Both the position numbers and the translations under genes were made by a program. DNA of 64,000 bases from Gammaproteobacteria bacterium (GTDB taxonomy: Bacteria > Pseudomonadota > Gammaproteobacteria > Steroidobacterales > Steroidobacteraceae). Of this stretch, positions 8,367 to 17,431 are shown piece after piece. Positions within the stretch are counted from its first letter, which is position 1, and every line of letters starts with the position of its first letter. Location: positions 62,001 to 126,000 of the forward strand of contig JANXYK010000066.1 in the NCBI GenBank assembly GCA_025350055.1, given 5' to 3'. The notes beneath the pieces are model-generated. The model was not told the DNA's origin, did not search any database, and saw only the letters and a list, made by a program, of their open reading frames with translations.

Positions 8367-10526
8367 ATGCCGATCAAATTCAAACTGGCGCGCTTCAGCT
8401 GCGCAGTCATCGTGTCACTGGCCTTGCTGGACCCGACTGCCTGGTGCGCGGAATCTGTCGCGAATGGCAGTGCCGCCAGTGCGGCTGCGGAGCCGGGCGA
8501 AGTGGTGGTGACGGTCACGCGTAGAGCGCAGTCCAGTCTCACTCTGCCGGTCGCGATCGACAGCGTGGATGCCACGCTCATCAGGCGTGGGCAATTGCAG
8601 GTCAATCTTTCCGAATCGCTGGGCGGCGTGCCTGGCGCCTCGGTGCAGAATCGCCAGAACTACGCGCAGGATCTGCAGGTGTCGCTGCGCGGCTTCGGTG
8701 CGCGCTCGAGCTTCGGCGTGCGCGGTGTGCGCCTCTATGCCGATGGCATACCGGGCACGATGCCCGATGGCCAGGGGCAGTTCTCGCAGTTCGACCTGGG
8801 TTCGGCCGGTCGCATCGAAGTATTGCGCGGGCCTTTCTCGGCTCTCTACGGCAATTCCTCGGGCGGTGTAATCGCGCTCTACAGCGAAGATCCGGCGCCG
8901 GGTCAGCAGCTGCAGGCGCAGCTGGCCGCGGGCAGTTATGGCCTGCAACGCGAGTCGTTGAAGCTCAGCGGCAGCTCAGCGGCCGCGAGCTACCTCATCG
9001 ATGTGGCGCACTTCGCCACCGATGGCTACCGCGATCACAGTGCAGCCCAGCGCAACAATCTCAACTCACGCTGGCGTATCGAGCTTTCCCTCGCCTCGAC
9101 GTTGACGCTGGTGGCTAATGCCGTGCAGACGCCTTTTGTGCAGGATCCGCTGGGCCTCACCCAGGCGCAGCTGGCAAATCCCCGGCAGGCCGGTAGCAAT
9201 GCGCTCAGTTTCAACACGCGCAAGTCACTGCAGCAGGGCCAGCTCGGTGTGCTCTACGAGCACCATCCGCTCGTAGGCGTGGAGTTTGCCGCGCAGTTCT
9301 ATGGTGGCCATCGCGCGACCACGCAGTACCAGGCCATTCCTGTGGCGAGCCAGAATCCGGCCACGCACCCTGGCGGTGTCATCGACCTGGCACGCAGTTT
9401 CTGGGGCACGGACATGCGCGTCAGCAGTGCGCCCGGCCTGGCGGGCGGCAAGTTGCAGCTCACGGCAGGCATCGCCTACGACCAGCTCGATGAGGATCGT
9501 CGCGGCTACCTCAACTATGTGGGTACCAGCCTGGGCGTGCTGGGCGCGCTGCGTCGCTCGCTGAGCAATCGCGTCTACGACTTTGATCAGTACGTGCAGG
9601 CCCAGTGGGATCCCGCGCCGAAGTGGCACCTGCTCGCAGGTGTACGCCATAGCGTGGTCGATGTGCGCTCGTTCGATCTGCTCGCGGCGCCGGGCACCAA
9701 CCCGGTGAGTGCGGTGCGCTACCAGGCGACCAACCCTGTGGCCGGACTGAGCTTTCAGGCGACGCCGGCATTGTCGATCTACAGCGCCCTCGGGCGTGGT
9801 TTCGAGACGCCGACGCTGAATGACATCGCCTATGCCTCGGTGAACGGCAGCGTGCCTGGCCTCAATCTGCAGCTGCAACCGGCACGCAGCAACACCTACG
9901 AGCTGGGCCTCAAGCAGCTTGCGGGCGGCGGCAGTCTCAACCTCAGTGCCTTTCGCATCGACACACGCCACGAGTTGGCGGTGCTGCAGAACAGTGGCGG
10001 CCGTTCGGTATTCCAGAACATCGACGCCACGACGCGCACGGGCCTGGAACTCGGCGCCCGAGAGCCTCTGGGCGAAGTACTGAGTGCGCGCGTCGCCTAC
10101 ACCTGGATGCGCGCCGTGGTCGCCGAACCCTATCTCACCTGTACAGCGGTGCCGTGCGCGCAACCCACAACCACTGTGGCCAGTGGCAGTCGATTGCCGG
10201 CAGTGCCGCAACATTTCTTCTATTCGGCCTTGAGCTGGCAGCCGGCGCCCGCCGGGCTGACGCTGACCGCCGAGCTCATCGGCCGCGCGCAAATCTACGC
10301 CAACGACACCAACACGGCTGCCGCCGGCGGCTACTGGCTCGGCAACCTGAGCCTGGCGCTCGAACAGCAACGCGGTGGCTGGCACTTCAGCGAGTTCGCG
10401 CGTATCGACAATGTGGCCGACCGGCGCTACGTGGGTTCAGTGATCGTCAACGAGAGCAACAGCCGCTTTTTCGAGCCTGAGCCGGGGCGGGCGTTCTATC
10501 TCTCCGTCAGCCTTGCCCATCGCTGA
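8367..10526 (+). CDS. TonB-dependent outer-membrane receptor
   Basis: 719 residues: a signal peptide (about 1-28, ending AWCAE), a TonB-box-like EVVVTVTRR, a plug domain with GRIEVLRGPFSALYGNSSGG, and a long beta-barrel ending in a terminal aromatic-type strand (FYLSVSLAHR). Such receptors take up scarce substrates (iron chelates, sugars, aromatic compounds) using TonB energy. The substrate cannot be assigned; the plug resembles siderophore-type receptors. A Gfo/Idh/MocA dehydrogenase follows after 16 bases and may be co-transcribed. Confidence 0.93.
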   Translation: MPIKFKLARFSCAVIVSLALLDPTAWCAESVANGSAASAAAEPGEVVVTVTRRAQSSLTLPVAIDSVDATLIRRGQLQVNLSESLGGVPGASVQNRQNYAQDLQVSLRGFGARSSFGVRGVRLYADGIPGTMPDGQGQFSQFDLGSAGRIEVLRGPFSALYGNSSGGVIALYSEDPAPGQQLQAQLAAGSYGLQRESLKLSGSSAAASYLIDVAHFATDGYRDHSAAQRNNLNSRWRIELSLASTLTLVANAVQTPFVQDPLGLTQAQLANPRQAGSNALSFNTRKSLQQGQLGVLYEHHPLVGVEFAAQFYGGHRATTQYQAIPVASQNPATHPGGVIDLARSFWGTDMRVSSAPGLAGGKLQLTAGIAYDQLDEDRRGYLNYVGTSLGVLGALRRSLSNRVYDFDQYVQAQWDPAPKWHLLAGVRHSVVDVRSFDLLAAPGTNPVSAVRYQATNPVAGLSFQATPALSIYSALGRGFETPTLNDIAYASVNGSVPGLNLQLQPARSNTYELGLKQLAGGGSLNLSAFRIDTRHELAVLQNSGGRSVFQNIDATTRTGLELGAREPLGEVLSARVAYTWMRAVVAEPYLTCTAVPCAQPTTTVASGSRLPAVPQHFFYSALSWQPAPAGLTLTAELIGRAQIYANDTNTAAAGGYWLGNLSLALEQQRGGWHFSEFARIDNVADRRYVGSVIVNESNSRFFEPEPGRAFYLSVSLAHR

Positions 10527-10542
10527 TTTGCGGCTCACATAG

Positions 10543-11574
10543 GTGTCACAACTGAACGTAGGTCTGGTGGGTTTCGGTCTGGCAGGGCGCACGCTGCACG
10601 CGCCGCTGATCGTCGCAAGCGGCATGCGCATTGCTGCCGTGGTCACGCGCCAGAACGAGGCGGTGCTCGAGAGTTTTCCGGAGGCACAGGTCAAGAGCAG
10701 CATCGAAGCACTGCTCGAGGTCCAGCCGCTGGACCTGGTGGTCATCGTCAGTCCCAACCGCTGGCACTACGGGCAGGCGTTGCTGGCGCTGCAGGCGGGC
10801 AAGCATGTCGTGGTCGACAAGCCACTGGCGACCACTGCCGCGGAAGGTGCTGCGCTGTCGCAGGCAGCCGAGCGCGCCGGCCGCAAACTTGCTGTGTTCC
10901 ACAACCGACGCTGGGACAGCGATTTCCTGACGATGCAGGCCCTGCTGGCTGCCGGCACGCTGGGCGAGCCGCAGTTGTATCGCGCACGCTGGGATCGTTA
11001 CCGGCCCGAGGTGGCAGTGCGCTGGCGCGAACGGCCCGAGGCGGGCGCCGGCATACTCTACGACCTGGGCTCGCATCTGATCGATCAGGCGCTGTGCCTG
11101 TTCGGTGCGCCCGAGTGGGTGCAGGCGGATATCTACACGCAGCGCGCTGGCGCGAGTGTTGATGATGGCTTCGAGCTGCAGATGGGGCGAGGCCCGCTGC
11201 GCATGTCACTGGCTGCGAGCTCGGTGGCGGCCGATCATGGCTTCCGTTATCAGCTGAACGGCACGCTAGCGTCGTTTCGCAAGTCCGGGATCGATACGCA
11301 GGAGGCGCAACTCAAGGCGGGGTTGCCGCCGACCGACAGGCGCTTTGGCCTGGAGCCGCAGACGCAGTGGGGCCGGCTGACCGTGGGCGCGACTGCGCAC
11401 ACCGAACGCGTCGAACCCAAACGCGGCGTGTGGCTCGAGTTCTACCGGCAGATGCGCCTGGCCATCGAGAGCGACGCGCCCGTGCCCGTAACAGCAATCG
11501 AGGCCTGTGGAGTGCTGCACATCATCGAGGTGGCACGCCAGAGTGCCGCGCAGCGACGCGTGGTCGAACTTTGA
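10543..11574 (+). CDS. Gfo/Idh/MocA family NAD(P)-dependent oxidoreductase
   Basis: 343 residues from a GTG start. An N-terminal Rossmann fold (VGLVGFGLAGRTLHAPLI), the VVDKPLATT motif (DKP in place of the more usual EKP, carrying the conserved lysine) and a C-terminal alpha/beta domain with AGILYDLGSHLIDQALCLFG define the family, which oxidises sugars, cyclitols or related alcohols. It lies directly behind a TonB receptor, which would suit uptake followed by oxidation. The precise substrate is unknown. Confidence 0.9.
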   Translation: MSQLNVGLVGFGLAGRTLHAPLIVASGMRIAAVVTRQNEAVLESFPEAQVKSSIEALLEVQPLDLVVIVSPNRWHYGQALLALQAGKHVVVDKPLATTAAEGAALSQAAERAGRKLAVFHNRRWDSDFLTMQALLAAGTLGEPQLYRARWDRYRPEVAVRWRERPEAGAGILYDLGSHLIDQALCLFGAPEWVQADIYTQRAGASVDDGFELQMGRGPLRMSLAASSVAADHGFRYQLNGTLASFRKSGIDTQEAQLKAGLPPTDRRFGLEPQTQWGRLTVGATAHTERVEPKRGVWLEFYRQMRLAIESDAPVPVTAIEACGVLHIIEVARQSAAQRRVVEL

Positions 11575-11872
11575 TTACATCGGCGGCGTTGCGCCGTGCT
11601 CGCCGGGCGTGATCTCGACGATAGGCGTGCCGCGCGGAACCACGAGCCGCCGTTCGCCATCGGGAAAAGCGACCTGCAACTGCAGGCCTCTGGGCTTTGC
11701 AGTCACCTTGCCCACGGTGCCGTTGGCCATCATGGAGCCAGGTTTGAGATCCCAGGCGTAATGACCTTCACCGGCTTACACTCCCGGCGGAAACACATGC
11801 ACCTCGAGTGAGCGCCCGCTGCGCCGTGCACAGCAGTGCGAGGGTCAACAACAGTGCGTGTCTGGCGTTCAT
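11575..11872 (-). pseudogene. Remnant of a small secreted OB-fold-like protein
   Basis: Reading the minus strand, ATG 11872 opens a signal peptide (MNARHALLLTLALLCTAQRA) but the frame soon closes. A second frame then gives GHYAWDLKPGSMMANGTVGK and VAFPDGERRLVVPRGTPIV, ending at TAA 11577-11575. That second part resembles the core of small secreted beta-barrel proteins (a beta strand, then a V-V-P-x-G-x-P-I-V strand) but lacks its own start. The simplest reading is one gene with an internal deletion and frame change. It lies 6 bases behind the FAD oxidase gene, probably formerly in the same operon. Confidence 0.55.
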
Positions 11873-11878
11873 GCGGCT

Positions 11879-13363
11879 TCACCCTGGTTTGATGTTGGCG
11901 TTCAAGCGGAACAGGTTGTCCGGATCGTACTTGCGCTTCAGTGCGGCGAGGCGCGGATAGTTGCTGCCATAGGTACCACGGATACGGCGCTCGACATCAT
12001 CCTGCGCCACATCGTTCACGTAGAAGCCGTCGGTATGGGGTTCGATGGCCTGCCAGCCGGTACGCAGCCACTGGGTGTTGCGCTCCGTGTCGGCGGCATT
12101 TTCCCAGGCGGCGACTAGCATCACGCTGTGCGGGGCTTCGCGGTGGAAGAAGGCCGTGGCATCGCGTTTCACGCGTGCGATGGCGCCGCCCTGGTGCACG
12201 ATAGCCAGGATGCCGCCGGGGAGAGGCGCGCCTTCCAGATAGCCGACTGTGGTGTCGATCAGTGGCGTCGAAATGCCGCTGACGAATCCCGACTTCACGT
12301 AGTAGCGGCGACCATGCGGGTAGTTATCGTCACCAGCGCGCTGCAAGTCCACGTAGGTTGCGGGGCGCAGTGCGTCGACCACGGGCTTGCCGATCTTGCG
12401 CAATCCAGCCAGTTCCTTCTCGGCCTCGGCCTGCGTGCCGCTGTGGCACACATCGAATACCACGACGCGCTGGTTGTCCGGCGTCTGCACGATCGCGCAA
12501 TCGACATAGAGGTGATCCGAGGCGCCGGCGATGAAGTGGCTGAAGGAGCCCAGCAGATCGCGACCCTGCACGAACGGGAACACCAGCGAGCCGCCGTACA
12601 TCTGCGGATTCACTTCGTGGAGCTTGTATTCGAGCGATGTCACCACGCCGAAGTTGCCGCCGCCGCCGCGCAGGCCCCAGAGCAGGTCGGGGTTGTCCTG
12701 TGCGCTGACGCGCACAAACTTGCCATCGGCGGTGACCAGGTCCGCGCCGGTAAAGTTGTCGCAGGCGAGGCCGAAGCGGCGGGCGATGCGACCGAAGCCG
12801 CCACCCAGCGTGAGGCCCGCGGCGCCAGTGTGTGAAACCGTGCCGGCCGTCGTTGCCAGGCCAAACACCTGCGCCTCACGATCGAACTGGCCCAGCAGCA
12901 CGCCGGGCTCCAGGCGCGCCGATTTTGCGAGCGGATCGACGCGGATGCTCTTCATCGGCGACAGGTCGATCATCAATCCGCCTTCGCAGACCGACTGCCC
13001 CGACAGGCTGTGGCCGCCACCACGCACTGCCAGGAGCAGTCTGTGTTCGCTCGCAAATCGCACGGCCTGCGTGACGTCCGCGGCGCCAGCGCAGCGTGCA
13101 ATCAGCGCCGGCTTGCGATCGAAGGCGCCATTCCACACCTTGCGTGCCGCCTCATAGCCCTCTTGTCCCGGTGTCAGCAGCTGGCCGCGCAGGCTCTTGC
13201 GCAGCTCATCAACCTCGGCCGCCGTGAGCACGATCTGCTTGCCGGAGTAGCCCATCGCGGGCACTTCGCTGCCGCCCTCGGCGGCCGCGAGTGCGCGGTG
13301 CAGCGGCACGGCGCTCAACGCCAGTGCGGAAGCTGCGGTCAGGCAGAAGGCTCTTCGCTTCAT
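11879..13363 (-). CDS. Secreted FAD-linked oxidase, berberine-bridge-enzyme type
   Basis: 494 residues. The N-terminus (MKRRAFCLTAASALAL) looks like a Tat or Sec export signal. The FAD_binding_4 domain has the R-G-G-G-H-S-L-S-G motif whose histidine carries FAD covalently; the second, cysteinyl attachment seen in bicovalent enzymes is replaced (TTAGTVSHTGAAG). The C-terminal BBE motif NYPRLAALKRKYDPDNLFRL is intact. Such enzymes oxidise sugars, alcohols or phenolics with O2. A GGGGGA ribosome site precedes ATG 13363. It faces a degraded quinoprotein dehydrogenase gene upstream. Confidence 0.92.
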   Translation of the reverse strand: MKRRAFCLTAASALALSAVPLHRALAAAEGGSEVPAMGYSGKQIVLTAAEVDELRKSLRGQLLTPGQEGYEAARKVWNGAFDRKPALIARCAGAADVTQAVRFASEHRLLLAVRGGGHSLSGQSVCEGGLMIDLSPMKSIRVDPLAKSARLEPGVLLGQFDREAQVFGLATTAGTVSHTGAAGLTLGGGFGRIARRFGLACDNFTGADLVTADGKFVRVSAQDNPDLLWGLRGGGGNFGVVTSLEYKLHEVNPQMYGGSLVFPFVQGRDLLGSFSHFIAGASDHLYVDCAIVQTPDNQRVVVFDVCHSGTQAEAEKELAGLRKIGKPVVDALRPATYVDLQRAGDDNYPHGRRYYVKSGFVSGISTPLIDTTVGYLEGAPLPGGILAIVHQGGAIARVKRDATAFFHREAPHSVMLVAAWENAADTERNTQWLRTGWQAIEPHTDGFYVNDVAQDDVERRIRGTYGSNYPRLAALKRKYDPDNLFRLNANIKPG

Positions 13364-13384
13364 CGCGGCAATCCCCCATTGTAG

Positions 13385-14125
13385 TCAGTGGCGGGCGGCT
13401 GCAGTCTGCGCCCGCTGGATCAGGTAGGCACGAATGTCCCGGATGTCCTCGCTGCCGACAATGGCTTTGAAGCCGATCATGCCTTCACTGCTGAGGGCAA
13501 CGTCGTCGACTACTGTACACCAGAATTCGTCGTTGGCGAGTGCGGCGCTGAAGCGCAGGTCGGGCACGACGCCACGGGCAATCGCGGCATCGCTGTGGCA
13601 ACTGTTGCAATCGCGCGCATAGAGCCTGACGCCGCGGGCTGCCTGTTGTGCATCCACCGGGGTCGTGGGCGCTGGTGCGGGCAGCGCGTCATGGGCGTCG
13701 AGTGCAAACACGAGCAGCCGGCTGCGATTGACCGGGTGCCCGGATTTGAACGACAGCTCGCCGGCCACCAGTGGGTACACGCCGCCCCAGCCCACCATCA
13801 CCGCCACATACTGGCGGCCGTCGATGCTGTAAGTCATCGGCGCGGCCAGCACGCCGCTCTGCACCGCGTAACTCCACAGCTTGCGGCCATCACGCGCATG
13901 GAAGGCCTGCAGTTCGCCGGTCGCGGTACCCTGGAATACGAGGTCGCCTGCCGTAGCCAACAGACCACCATTCCACGGGCCCTTGTGCTGCACACGCCAG
14001 CGCTCGCGCCGCGTTGCCGGATCTCAGGCGCTGAGATAGCGCTTGAGCGTGGCCATGTCCAGCTCGTTGTTCATGCCGACCGGTTGACGCTTGAACGCGG
14101 GATCGTGCAGGTAGGGCTGGCCGTG
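13385..14125 (-). pseudogene. 3' remnant of a PQQ-dependent alcohol dehydrogenase with an in-frame stop
   Basis: The reading frame gives GQPYLHDPAF and MNNELDMATLKRYLSA, then TGA (14026-14024), then DPATRRERWRV, GPWNGGLLATAGDLVFQG and a C-terminal heme site CNSCH. In the complete paralogue at 17432-19576 the matching stretch is HLAAWDPVARKEVWRAELG, so TGA replaces the tryptophan codon TGG. Everything 5' of about codon 480 is missing; near 14110 the sequence changes into a plus-strand transporter fragment. A 202-residue product starting at 13993 could still be made but would lack most of the propeller. Confidence 0.85.
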
Positions 14126-14299
14126 GCGATCAATACCACGCTCTCGGCCATCGCGCCCAAGGTGGCGGGGCGCCTGTACGATCACGGCGTCGGTTACGGT
14201 GGCACCTTCTATTTCCTGGCGGGCTGGTGCTTCCTGGGCGCCGTGGTGCTGTTCCTGTTGCGCCCGCCGCCGCCGCGTCAAAAATTGGCGCTGCGCTAG
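14112..14299 (+). pseudogene. C-terminal fragment of an MFS-like transporter
   Basis: The plus strand reads VGLAVAINTTLSAIAPKVAG, then GGTFYFLAGWCFLGAVVLFL and RPPPPRQKLALR before TAG at 14297-14299. This looks like the last two membrane helices and cytoplasmic tail of a major-facilitator protein. No 5' part exists: upstream the sequence belongs to the opposite-strand quinoprotein remnant. The 3' end overlaps the stop of the aldehyde dehydrogenase gene by 4 bases, the kind of tight convergent packing expected of the original gene. Confidence 0.55.
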
Positions 14300-15747
14300 A
14301 ACGGATACTTCCTCGGAGTCAGCTGAGCCGTGATCCAGCGCAGTTCCGTGAAGGCCTCGATGCCGGCCCGGCCGCCGAAACGCCCGTAGCCTGAAGCCTT
14401 CACGCCGCCGAAGGGCATCGGCGCCTCATCCTGCACGGTGGGGCTGTTGATGTGGCAGATGCCCGACTCGATGCGCCGCGCGACTTCGAAGCCGCGCGCG
14501 ATATCACGCGTGAACACCGCGGCCGCGAGGCCGTACTCGGTATCGTTCGCGAGCTTCACGGCTTCATCCACCGAATCGACGCGCGTGATCGAGACCTGCG
14601 GGCCAAAGGATTCCTCGCGGAACAGTGTCATCGCCGGCGTCACGTAATCGACCACGATGCCCTGCATGATCGTGCCCTGGGCACCGCCGCCCACCAGCAC
14701 TTTCGCGCCCTGTTTTTCGGCGTCAGCCACCAGGCGGAGCACGCGCTCGACCGTGGCGGGGCCGACGACCGAGGCGATCACGAACTCGCCTTCATTCGGA
14801 TTGCCGACCGGGAGCGCTGCCACGCGCTTGGCGAGCTTGGCGGCGAACTCGTCGGCCACGCTGCGCTCGATGATCACGCGCTCGGTGGACATGCAGATCT
14901 GTCCGGCATTCGCGTAGGCGCCGAACACCGTGGCATTCACGGCCGCGTCGATGTCGGCATCGGCCAGCACCAGCAGCGGTGCCTTGCCGCCGAGTTCCAG
15001 CACGATCGGCTTCAGATATTTCGCTGCCAGTAGTGCCAGCAGCCGGCCGACGCGCGTCGAGCCCGTGAAATTGATGCGCTTCACCGCCGGATGCGCGATC
15101 AATGCTTCGGTGACGGCTTCGGCGTCCTTGAGGTCGGCGCTCACCACGTTCACCACGCCGGCGCCCACGCCCGCTTCCTCGAGCACGGTGCCGATCAGCG
15201 CATGGGTGGCGGGGCAGACCTCCGAGCTCTTGAGCACCACGGTGTTGCCGCAGGCCAGCGGCGTCGCGATCGCGCGCACGCCGAGGATGATCGGTGCATT
15301 CCAGGGCGCGATGCCCAGCACCACGCCGGCCGGTTGTCGATAGGCCATCGCCATCATGCCAGGCACGTCGGAGGGTATGACTTCGCCGCCGATCTGTGAG
15401 GTCTGCGCCGCGGCCTCGCGCAGCAGCAACGCGGCAAAATGCACGTTGAAATGCCCCCAGCCGGCGGTGGCGCCGGTTTCATCGCGCACCGCGGCTGCGA
15501 TCTCGGCACTTTTCGCCTCGAGCAGTTCGGCGGCCTTGTTCAGTCGGCTGCGCCGCGCGCTCGGGCCCAGGGCCGACCAGGCCGGAAAAGCTGCCGCGGC
15601 CGCGTCAGCCGCTGCTTTGGCATCCGCGGGTGTGGCGGCCGCCGCGCGACTGACCACCTGGTTGCTGACGGGGTTGCGACGCTCGAAGGTGGCGCCGCCG
15701 CTGGCGGGGCACTGCTGGCCGGCGATCAGGAGCTTGACGTCATTCAT
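14296..15747 (-). CDS. Aromatic aldehyde dehydrogenase (vanillin/benzaldehyde/salicylaldehyde type)
   Basis: 483 residues from ATG 15747, chosen for GGAG seven bases upstream. It carries the aldehyde dehydrogenase signatures LELGGKAPLLVL (catalytic Glu) and ANAGQICMSTERV (catalytic Cys). The C-terminal HINSPTVQDEAPMPFGGVKA and SGYGRFGGRAGIEAFTELRW are characteristic of the branch oxidising vanillin, benzaldehyde and salicylaldehyde to the acids with NAD(P). It would feed vanillate or protocatechuate into the LigAB pathway at 27 kb. The substrate assignment is by family resemblance. Confidence 0.88.
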   Translation of the reverse strand: MNDVKLLIAGQQCPASGGATFERRNPVSNQVVSRAAAATPADAKAAADAAAAAFPAWSALGPSARRSRLNKAAELLEAKSAEIAAAVRDETGATAGWGHFNVHFAALLLREAAAQTSQIGGEVIPSDVPGMMAMAYRQPAGVVLGIAPWNAPIILGVRAIATPLACGNTVVLKSSEVCPATHALIGTVLEEAGVGAGVVNVVSADLKDAEAVTEALIAHPAVKRINFTGSTRVGRLLALLAAKYLKPIVLELGGKAPLLVLADADIDAAVNATVFGAYANAGQICMSTERVIIERSVADEFAAKLAKRVAALPVGNPNEGEFVIASVVGPATVERVLRLVADAEKQGAKVLVGGGAQGTIMQGIVVDYVTPAMTLFREESFGPQVSITRVDSVDEAVKLANDTEYGLAAAVFTRDIARGFEVARRIESGICHINSPTVQDEAPMPFGGVKASGYGRFGGRAGIEAFTELRWITAQLTPRKYPF

Positions 15748-15902
15748 GGGGGTACTCCGCAAGAGCCTCAAATAGTAGCGCCAACCGCCGGTCCCCGGGG
15801 TTCGCTGGTGATGGCTTCGGATATCATCCTCAGTCGAGCCTGTGGCCTCCCGACGGGGCCAGATGTACGCTGCCGTTACCCCATTGTCCCGGAGATTTCG
15901 CC

Positions 15903-17420
15903 GTGAATGCCAATCCCAATGTGATCCCCATGCAGCCCGCGCCCTCCAGCCTGGTGCGCGACTTCCTGGCGCGCAAGCCCCGCCTGCTGATCAACAACGA
16001 GTGGGTGGAGTCGCGTTCGGGCAAGACCCTCCCGGTCTACGACCCGGCCAGCGGCCGCGAAATCGCGCGCGTGCCCGACGCCGGGAGTGAGGATGTGAAC
16101 CGTGCGGTGGCCGCCGCGCGCGCGGCCTTCGATTCCGGCCCCTGGTCCGAGATGTTGCCCAAGGCGCGCGAGGCGCTGCTGTGGAAACTCGCCGATCTGA
16201 TCGACCGCAATGCCGAGGAGCTGGCGGAACTGGAGAGCGTAGACAACGGCAAGACGCGCTTCATGGCGAGTATTATCGACGTGCCCGGTACGCGCGATTA
16301 CTTCCGCTACATGGCTGGTTACGCCACCAAGATCGAAGGCGTGACGATGCAGACCTCGATCGGCGGCATGCCGGGCGCGAAGTTCCACACCTACGTGGCG
16401 CGCGAGCCAGTGGGTGTAGTGGCGCAGATCGTGCCCTGGAATTTCCCGCTGGCGATGGCGGCCTGGAAACTGGCGCCGGCACTGGCGGCGGGTTGTACCT
16501 GCATCCTCAAGCCCGCGGAGCAGACGCCGCTCTCGGCGCTGCGTTTGGGCGAGCTGATCATCGAGGCCGGCTTTCCGCCGGGCGTGGTGAATATCCTCAC
16601 GGGCCTGGGTGAGAGCACCGGCGCGGCGCTGGTCGCGCACCCGGGTGTCGACAAGGTAGCCTTCACCGGTTCCACCGAAGTCGGCAAGATCATCAACAAG
16701 GCCGCGACCGATACGCTCAAACGCGTCTCGCTGGAACTGGGCGGCAAGTCCCCAATGATAGTGCTGCCCGATGCCGATGTGGGCCAGGCGGTCGGCGGTG
16801 CGGCGATGGCGATCTTCTTCAACGCGGGGCAGGTGTGCACCGCAGGCTCGCGGCTCTACGTGCACGCGAAGATCTTCGACAAGGTGATCGAAGGTCTGAG
16901 CGGCGCCGCAAGTGCGATCCGCCTCGGGCCCGGCCTCGAGCAGAGCACCGAGATGGGTCCGCTGGTATCAAAGGAGCAGCAGGAGCGGGTGCTGAGCTAC
17001 ATCGAATCCGGCAAGCAGGAAGGCGCTTCCGTGGCCGCTGGCGGTGAAGCACTCTCGCACCCGGGTTACTTCGTGAAGCCCACCGTGCTCGTGAACGTGA
17101 AACCGCAGATGCGCGTGGTGAAGGAGGAAATCTTCGGACCCGTGGTTGTGGCGCAGCGCTTCGATGATCTCGACGATGTGGTCAAGGCTGCCAACGATTC
17201 GCCCTACGGACTCGGTGCCAGCATCTGGACCAACAATCTCTCGGCTGCACACCGGCTCGTGCCGCGCATCAAGGCGGGCACGGTCTGGGTGAATTGCCAC
17301 AACATGGTGGATGCGGCGATGCCTTTCGGTGGGTTCAAGTCTTCAGGTATTGGGCGCGAGCACGGTCGCGCGGCGATCGAGCTTTATACCGAATCCAAGT
17401 CGGTCTGCATGCTGGTCTGA
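15903..17420 (+). CDS. NAD-dependent aldehyde dehydrogenase (phenylacetaldehyde/betaine-aldehyde-like)
   Basis: 505 residues from GTG 15903, preceded by GGAG. The order of motifs is standard: VAQIVPWNFPLAMAAWKLAP (cofactor), FTGSTEVGK, LELGGKSPMIVL (Glu) and FFNAGQVCTAGSRLYV (nucleophilic Cys), ending MPFGGFKSSGIGREHG. It resembles the FeaB/class I branch, which oxidises phenylacetaldehyde or other hydrophobic aldehydes. It is divergent from the aromatic aldehyde dehydrogenase and 11 bases upstream of the quinoprotein dehydrogenase, so an alcohol-to-aldehyde-to-acid sequence is plausible. Confidence 0.9.
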   Translation: MNANPNVIPMQPAPSSLVRDFLARKPRLLINNEWVESRSGKTLPVYDPASGREIARVPDAGSEDVNRAVAAARAAFDSGPWSEMLPKAREALLWKLADLIDRNAEELAELESVDNGKTRFMASIIDVPGTRDYFRYMAGYATKIEGVTMQTSIGGMPGAKFHTYVAREPVGVVAQIVPWNFPLAMAAWKLAPALAAGCTCILKPAEQTPLSALRLGELIIEAGFPPGVVNILTGLGESTGAALVAHPGVDKVAFTGSTEVGKIINKAATDTLKRVSLELGGKSPMIVLPDADVGQAVGGAAMAIFFNAGQVCTAGSRLYVHAKIFDKVIEGLSGAASAIRLGPGLEQSTEMGPLVSKEQQERVLSYIESGKQEGASVAAGGEALSHPGYFVKPTVLVNVKPQMRVVKEEIFGPVVVAQRFDDLDDVVKAANDSPYGLGASIWTNNLSAAHRLVPRIKAGTVWVNCHNMVDAAMPFGGFKSSGIGREHGRAAIELYTESKSVCMLV

Positions 17421-17431
17421 GGGGGGGCACC

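Noticed and set aside
11575-11872. A functional small secreted protein from ATG 11872
   Set aside because: The frame closes after about 35 residues, and the conserved downstream part is in another frame preceded directly by a stop.
13388-14299. A 303-residue plus-strand frame
   Set aside because: Only the last ~60 residues (transporter helices) are protein-like; the rest is antisense to the quinoprotein remnant.
17294-17431. Upstream extension of the PQQ dehydrogenase into the aldehyde dehydrogenase gene
   Set aside because: GTG 17432 has a strong purine-rich site and leads straight into a lipoprotein signal; the extension is out-of-frame dehydrogenase sequence.
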